Source of the DNA: Bacteroidota bacterium
Lineage (GTDB): Bacteria; Bacteroidota; Ignavibacteria; Kryptoniales; JAKASW01
Reading direction: 5' to 3'
Assembly: GCA_021811615.1 (NCBI GenBank)
Contig: JAJZNW010000031.1
Location: 1-64,000, forward strand
DNA: 64,000 nt
Shown: positions 59,210-64,000 of the stretch, piece after piece
How the letters are laid out: each line of letters begins with the position of its first letter
Numbering within the stretch: position 1 is the first letter of the stretch
Made by a program: the position numbers and the translations under genes
The notes under the pieces: model-generated
Database searches by the model: none
Told to the model about the DNA's origin: nothing
Seen by the model: only the letters and a program-made list of their open reading frames with translations

Positions 59210-59310
59210 TCTGTGGTCCCGATAAATTGCATCACCGTCGATTCCACGATAGTGGAAAATTGATCTGCTGGGATTATAATTGTGGAAATAGATATCAATG
59301 TCAAGTAAGT

Positions 59311-59449
59311 TTTCCCCGGCATAAATGCCGGGGAAATTATGATTGTATGCAGTTATAATTTCTGCAAAAAGCATTAGTGACAGCTGGTTTTGCCCCGACA
59401 TTTATGTCGGGGTAAATGAATCTCCAGGTATTTCCGGGCTTAAGCCCGG
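59311..59449. repeat. Three REP-like palindromes
   Basis: TTTCCCCGGCATAAATGCCGGGGAAA (59311-59336), CCCCGACATTTATGTCGGGG (59393-59412), CCGGGCTTAAGCCCGG (59434-59449). Confidence 0.82.
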
Positions 59450-59477
59450 CTAACATGGCTGCATCAGGAGGTTGGGC

Positions 59478-59897
59478 ATGAGTAAGGGCATATTCACCGA
59501 CAAGACGAGGAAACCTGCCGCGAAGGAGATCGAGACGGCGGTCGGCCGCGCGGGGAAAAACTGGAAAGAGCTGAATGATTACTTCGGCTCAACCCTGAAA
59601 CTCAGGGGAGAACTGAGATTCTACGGCGTGAACTACGGCTGGGCTATCCGGTTCGCAAAATCGGGAAGGTCAGTCGTTGCGCTTTATCCTGACAGGGACG
59701 GTTTTACCGCCCAGGTGATTCTGAAACGCGATCAGATCGAAGCGGCATACGAACATGGCGTCTCGGCCGCCACAAAAGAGGCCGTCGATCGCGCGACCGA
59801 GTTCAAAGAAGGGCGATGGGTCTTCATTCATGTCGATGCGAAAAGCGGTATCGGGGATGCCGTGACACTCGTGAAAGCGAGACTCAACATCGGGTAA
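59478..59897 (+). CDS. DUF3788-like protein
   Basis: From ATG 59478 (SD AGGAGG): MSKGIFTDKTRKPAAKEIETAVGRAGKNWKELNDYF...WAIRFAKSGRSVVALYPDRDGFTAQVIL. Confidence 0.75.
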   Translation: MSKGIFTDKTRKPAAKEIETAVGRAGKNWKELNDYFGSTLKLRGELRFYGVNYGWAIRFAKSGRSVVALYPDRDGFTAQVILKRDQIEAAYEHGVSAATKEAVDRATEFKEGRWVFIHVDAKSGIGDAVTLVKARLNIG

Positions 59898-59912
59898 TGT
59901 TGGCCAGGCGGC

Positions 59913-60048
59913 AAGCTCCAATTTCCGGACTTCAAGCTCCAAACAAGCTCTAATACGTAGGAACAAATCTCAAACCCCGGTTTTTTGTGGCTCTTGATCG
60001 TTGGAGATTTGTTTTTGTTTGGAATTTGGAACTTGGTGTTTGGAGCTT
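59913..60048. repeat. Heptad-periodic imperfect inverted repeat (copy D)
   Basis: Left aagctccaatttccggacttcaagctccaaacaagctc; right tttgtttggaatttggaacttggtgtttggagctt. Confidence 0.85.
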
Positions 60049-60216
60049 TCTACTGTTGGTTGCTTTTCTCTCCCGTTCGGAATAGCTTTCCCTTGTCGGA
60101 GGCTGATCATGGACCTATCCCTGTCAATTTATCGGGCATATACCCTATCTTCCCACGCATTTTACCCTCGTAGATTCCGATCGCACACCCAACGCCTCCG
60201 TCAGGAGGGACGATAA

Positions 60217-62547
60217 ATGTACAAGCCTACCTATGAAGAACTCGAAGAGCGTGTCTCGGATCTCGAGAAAGAGAAGACGCAGCTCCGCGTTCAGGCGATT
60301 TACCTGGAAAGACTCTTCAACAGTGCGCCGGAGGCTATCATCTGGCATGACAACGACGATGTCGTGATCAACGTTAACGATGAGTTCACAAGGATGTTTG
60401 GATACTCGCGCGAAGAGTCGATCGGCAAACGAATAAACGATCTTGTCGCTCCGAAGGAATACCGCGACCACGCGGAGATGTTCTCCGATATGGTTCTGCA
60501 CGGACAAAGGATAGAGGGAGACTCCAGGCGCCGGCGGAAGGACGGGACGGTCTTCGACGTCTCGATACTCGGCGCGCCGATCATCCACGAAGGAAAACAG
60601 ATGGGCGTTTTCGCGATTTACCGCGACATCACGGAACGAAAAAGAACCGAGGAGGAGATTCTGCTTCAGAAGATATATCTCGAGAGGCTCTTCAATAGCG
60701 CGCCCGAGGCGATCGTCTGGCATGACAAGACTGACTGCATCGTCAACGTAAACGACGAATTTGTGAGAATGTTCGGTTACACGAGAGATGAAGCGGTTGG
60801 AAAACCGATTAACGATCTGCTCGTACCCTGTGAGTTATTGGATGAAGGAAAAGAGTTCTCACGAAAAGTGATCGACGGAGAAAGGATCGAGGCCGATACC
60901 AGGAGAAGGCGCAAGGACGGTACTCTCATGGATGTGTGGGTCATCGGCTCGCCGATCATGCACGGCGGGAAGCCGATAGGAGACTACGCGATCTACCGGG
61001 ACATCACCGAGAGAAAGAAGGCCGAGGAAGAAATCCTCCTGCAGAAGTCTTATTTGGAAAATTTGTTCAACAGCGCTCCCGAGGCGATAATATGGCACGA
61101 CAACCATGATATCGTCGTGAATGTGAATGAAGAGTTCACAAGGATGTTCGGCTACTTGCGCGAAGAAGCCGTCGGGAGAAAGATAAACGATCTCGTCGCG
61201 CCTGAAGAGCTCAGGAACGAAGCGGCTATGTTCTCACACATGGTAAATAACGGGGACAGAGTCGCCGCCGATTCGAGAAGAAGAAGAAAAGACGGAACGG
61301 TCTTCGACGTCTCGATACTCGGCGCGCCGATCTTTCAGGAGGGAAGACAAATCGGTGTCTATGCCATTTACAGGGATATTACGGAACGAAAGAAGGCCGA
61401 GGAGGAAATACTCCTGCAGAAGACCTATCTCGAGAGGCTCTTCAACAGCGCGCCGGAAGCGATCGTGCTCCACGATAACGAAGACCGCATCCTGAACGTG
61501 AACGACGAGTTCACGAGAATGTTCGGATATGAAAGACAGGAGGCGATCGGGAAGCAAATAAACGACCTTGTGACTTCCGACGAGCTGCGGCAGGAAGCCG
61601 CGGCAGTATCGGCCAGGATCAGGAACGGCGAGTGGGTGGAGACGGAATCGAAGCGGAACAGGAAGGACGGCAGGCTGTTCGACGTCTCGATCCTCTGCGC
61701 GCCGATCATCTACAACAACAAACAGGTCGGCGATTACGCGATATACCGTGACATAACCGAGAAAAAGAAGGCGGAGGAGGCGCGCATACGCGCGGAGGCG
61801 GAGGCGCGAACCGCGAGAGAGATTCAGATGAATTTCCTTCCGGATTCCGATCCCGTTATCGCCGGGTATTCCATTGCAGGCAGAAGTATCCCCGCCCTTA
61901 ACGTCGGCGGCGATTACTACGACTTCATCCGCCTCGACGATCACAGGCTCGCGATCGGACTCGGCGACGTAAGCGGTCACGGCCTTCCTTCGGCGCTGGT
62001 CATGGCCAACCTTCAGGCCACGATCCGCAGCCAGGCCGCATTCGATCCGGATCCCGCGAGATGCCTCGAGAGAGCCAACAGGCTGCTGTACCACAGTACC
62101 GATGCGCACACATTCGTCTCGCTCTTCTACGGCATACTCGATGACCGAAATCACTCGTTGATATACGCCAATGCCGGTCAGAACTGGCCGATTCTCTTCC
62201 CTTCCGTAGGAGAACCGAGGACATTGATGAGCCACGGACTGGTATTAGGCGTCCGGGAAAACATCGAATATGAGAACGAAGAGATCAATGTGAATGAAGG
62301 CGACCGTCTGGTTCTCTACTCCGATGGCGTAACGGAAGCGATGAACGCGGAAAGGGAACAGTTCGGAGATGAAAGACTCGTCGAGGCGGTCATGCATGCG
62401 CCGCAGGCACTGTCTCGATCTCTAATCGATCATATTGTCGGGACGGTCGGTGCTCATGTGGGAAGGATTCCTCAGGCCGATGATATGACTCTGATCGTTG
62501 CTGCGCGGAAGCCGATCACATGGACCGGGCCTCGAAGCGCGCTTTGA
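60217..62547 (+). CDS. Four-PAS-domain PP2C/SpoIIE-type serine phosphatase
   Basis: Four PAS units beginning YLE.LFNSAPEAI.(W/L)HD and ending YAIYRDITE(R/K)KKAEE, then REIQMNFLPDSDPVIAGYSIAGRSIPALNVGGDYYDFIRLDD...VLYSDGVTEAMN. Confidence 0.94.
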   Translation: MYKPTYEELEERVSDLEKEKTQLRVQAIYLERLFNSAPEAIIWHDNDDVVINVNDEFTRMFGYSREESIGKRINDLVAPKEYRDHAEMFSDMVLHGQRIEGDSRRRRKDGTVFDVSILGAPIIHEGKQMGVFAIYRDITERKRTEEEILLQKIYLERLFNSAPEAIVWHDKTDCIVNVNDEFVRMFGYTRDEAVGKPINDLLVPCELLDEGKEFSRKVIDGERIEADTRRRRKDGTLMDVWVIGSPIMHGGKPIGDYAIYRDITERKKAEEEILLQKSYLENLFNSAPEAIIWHDNHDIVVNVNEEFTRMFGYLREEAVGRKINDLVAPEELRNEAAMFSHMVNNGDRVAADSRRRRKDGTVFDVSILGAPIFQEGRQIGVYAIYRDITERKKAEEEILLQKTYLERLFNSAPEAIVLHDNEDRILNVNDEFTRMFGYERQEAIGKQINDLVTSDELRQEAAAVSARIRNGEWVETESKRNRKDGRLFDVSILCAPIIYNNKQVGDYAIYRDITEKKKAEEARIRAEAEARTAREIQMNFLPDSDPVIAGYSIAGRSIPALNVGGDYYDFIRLDDHRLAIGLGDVSGHGLPSALVMANLQATIRSQAAFDPDPARCLERANRLLYHSTDAHTFVSLFYGILDDRNHSLIYANAGQNWPILFPSVGEPRTLMSHGLVLGVRENIEYENEEINVNEGDRLVLYSDGVTEAMNAEREQFGDERLVEAVMHAPQALSRSLIDHIVGTVGAHVGRIPQADDMTLIVAARKPITWTGPRSAL

Positions 62548-62682
62548 CGGGAGTGACGTTCCTGCTCTTTTTCAGTTCGAATGACAGGCACCATCATAAT
62601 GTTGCACGGCAAAATCGAGGGGCAATAAACGTTCATGTTTGTTAAATTTCTATCTGGTTGAAATACATAGGTCGATTGTGCG

Positions 62683-63177
62683 ATGAAGAAAGTAACGATA
62701 CATACCGACGGCGGCTGCCGCGGAAACCCCGGACCCGGCGGATGGGCTGCTACACTGGATTACGGCGGACATCATCGGGAGATAAGCGGCGGCAACCCCG
62801 CTACGACAAACAACCGTATGGAGCTGCAAGCCGCCATCGAGGCACTCGGGGCGTTGAAGGAAGAGTGCGAAATAGATTTCTATACAGATTCCATATATTT
62901 GAAAAGCGGAATGACGACCTGGCTTGCGACATGGAAGCGCAATGGCTGGAAAACCAAATCGAAGAAGCCGGTGAAGAACGAAGACCTCTGGCGAAGACTC
63001 GACTCGCTGGCTTCGAAACACATTGTAAACTGGCACTGGCTCAAGGGTCATAACGGGCACGCAGGCAACGAGCGCTGCGATGTCCTTGCGAATATGGAGA
63101 TGTCGAAGATGGAAAAGGAGTTCACTCCCGCCGAGCTAAGGAAAAAACTTGCGGAGTTCGCGGCGGGGAATCAGTGA
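62683..63177 (+). CDS. rnhA: Ribonuclease HI
   Basis: [52 protein letters not shown]...[21 protein letters not shown]. Confidence 0.96.
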   Translation: MKKVTIHTDGGCRGNPGPGGWAATLDYGGHHREISGGNPATTNNRMELQAAIEALGALKEECEIDFYTDSIYLKSGMTTWLATWKRNGWKTKSKKPVKNEDLWRRLDSLASKHIVNWHWLKGHNGHAGNERCDVLANMEMSKMEKEFTPAELRKKLAEFAAGNQ

Positions 63178-63264
63178 ATTAATGCCCGTTGATCTCCCTG
63201 CGGAGCCATTGTGTTCGGGACGATCTGATCGCATTTCACATCAAAAAGACGACGAAAGGAATTT

Positions 63265-63828
63265 ATGAACGACGCATCATTCAATAATCTCGGGCCCTTG
63301 AAGACGCTTGCAGGGACATGGGAAGGCGCGACGGGCGACGATACTGCGCCGTCGGACAATCGCGAAACCGAGAACAACAAGTTCAGGGAACTTATGATTA
63401 TTGAGCCGACCGGCCTCATCGAAAATCATGAGCAGTATCTGTACGGTCTTCGGTACCGGATGCAGGCCTGGAGGTTCGGCGAGACTGATCCTTTTCACGA
63501 TGAGACAGGCTACTGGCTGTGGGATGCCGGAGCGAAACAGGTCATGAAATGCGTGACGATACCGAGAGGAGTGGCTTTGATCGCCGGTGGTCACGCCGAA
63601 CCCGACTCGAAACATTTCAAACTTACAGCCAAGCTGGGCGACTCCGATTTCGGGATCTGTTCCAATCCGTTTCTGGATAGAGAATTCAAAACGGTGAGGT
63701 TCGATTTTGAAATGACGTTCAATGACGACGGAAGCTTTACCTACGACGAAGTGACCGTAATTCAAATCAAGGGTCAGAAGAATCTTTTCGAACACAGAGA
63801 CAGGAATACTCTAAAACGCGTCAAATAG
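63265..63828 (+). CDS. Heme-binding-like/nitrobindin-type beta-barrel protein
   Basis: LGPLKTLAGTWEGATGDDTAPSDNR...ENHEQYLYGLRYRMQAWRFGETDPFHDETGYWLWDAGAKQVMKCVTIPRGVALIAGG. Confidence 0.78.
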   Translation: MNDASFNNLGPLKTLAGTWEGATGDDTAPSDNRETENNKFRELMIIEPTGLIENHEQYLYGLRYRMQAWRFGETDPFHDETGYWLWDAGAKQVMKCVTIPRGVALIAGGHAEPDSKHFKLTAKLGDSDFGICSNPFLDREFKTVRFDFEMTFNDDGSFTYDEVTVIQIKGQKNLFEHRDRNTLKRVK

Positions 63829-63973
63829 ATCTTTGATGAAGGAATTGAGGAAGTAATCGCCGGATCCAATTCTCGCGGAAACTGACAAAGAGTCGCACAT
63901 AAAGACGGGGTGCTGTTTCCGGCGAAGTGCGGGTCAGGAACAAGCGCGAGACTCTTTTCGTTCTGAAGGTGCA

Positions 63974-64000
63974 ATGAGAACGATGCTTGTTTTGCTTGCT
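63974..64000 (+). CDS. Start of a CDS running off the right edge
   Basis: ATG AGA ACG ATG CTT GTT TTG CTT GCT (MRTMLVLLA...), signal-peptide-like; only nine codons visible. Confidence 0.3.

Noticed and set aside
59985-60216. Short plus-strand ORFs (FLFGIWNLVFGAF..., LEFGTWCLELS...)
   Set aside because: Same artefact: translation of heptad repeat copy D.

Overview
The window reads as the replication-origin region and about 55 kb of adjacent sequence from an Ignavibacteria/Chlorobi/Bacteroidota-type bacterium. The type IX secretion C-terminal signature 'FSLGQNYPNPFNPTTSVSFEIP' and the overall gene style support that assignment, but no search was run. gyrB (partial, running off the left edge and missing from the ORF track), a DUF721 gene, recF, dnaN and dnaA point left. 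rpmH (also missing from the track), rnpA, yidD and yidC point right. Between them lies an AT-rich gap with about seven DnaA boxes, taken as oriC. Further right are a signalling island (PP2C/SpoIIE phosphatase, Ser/Thr kinase with TPRs, cupredoxin-like protein, hybrid histidine kinase), a tolC/adaptor/RND operon, mixed metabolic and membrane genes, a propeller histidine kinase with a LuxR-type regulator, an ada-like gene, a four-gene cluster resembling the animal hydroxyproline-to-glycine route (PRODH, HOGA1-like aldolase, AGXT-like aminotransferase, ALDH4A1-like dehydrogenase), and xylBA. From about 47 to 60 kb is an accessory region. Its main feature is a minus-strand operon that I interpret as a candidate peptide-maturation/bacteriocin-like system: membrane-anchored thioredoxin-like protein, membrane-anchored stand-alone C39 peptidase, a hydrophobic precursor with both a Sec-like signal peptide and a double-glycine leader (LSSATLAAVTGG), an ABC transporter, Yip1 and MauE proteins, and two tandem micro-peptides sharing MYRIKSPYLREFVR. 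A perfect TTGACA-N17-TATAAT promoter precedes it. Unusual non-coding structure includes long inverted repeats with a 7-nt internal period at all three junctions of the hydroxyproline-like cluster and elsewhere, a 75-nt relic of a xylA 3' end, REP-like palindromes, and a PAS protein with four exact 375-bp units.
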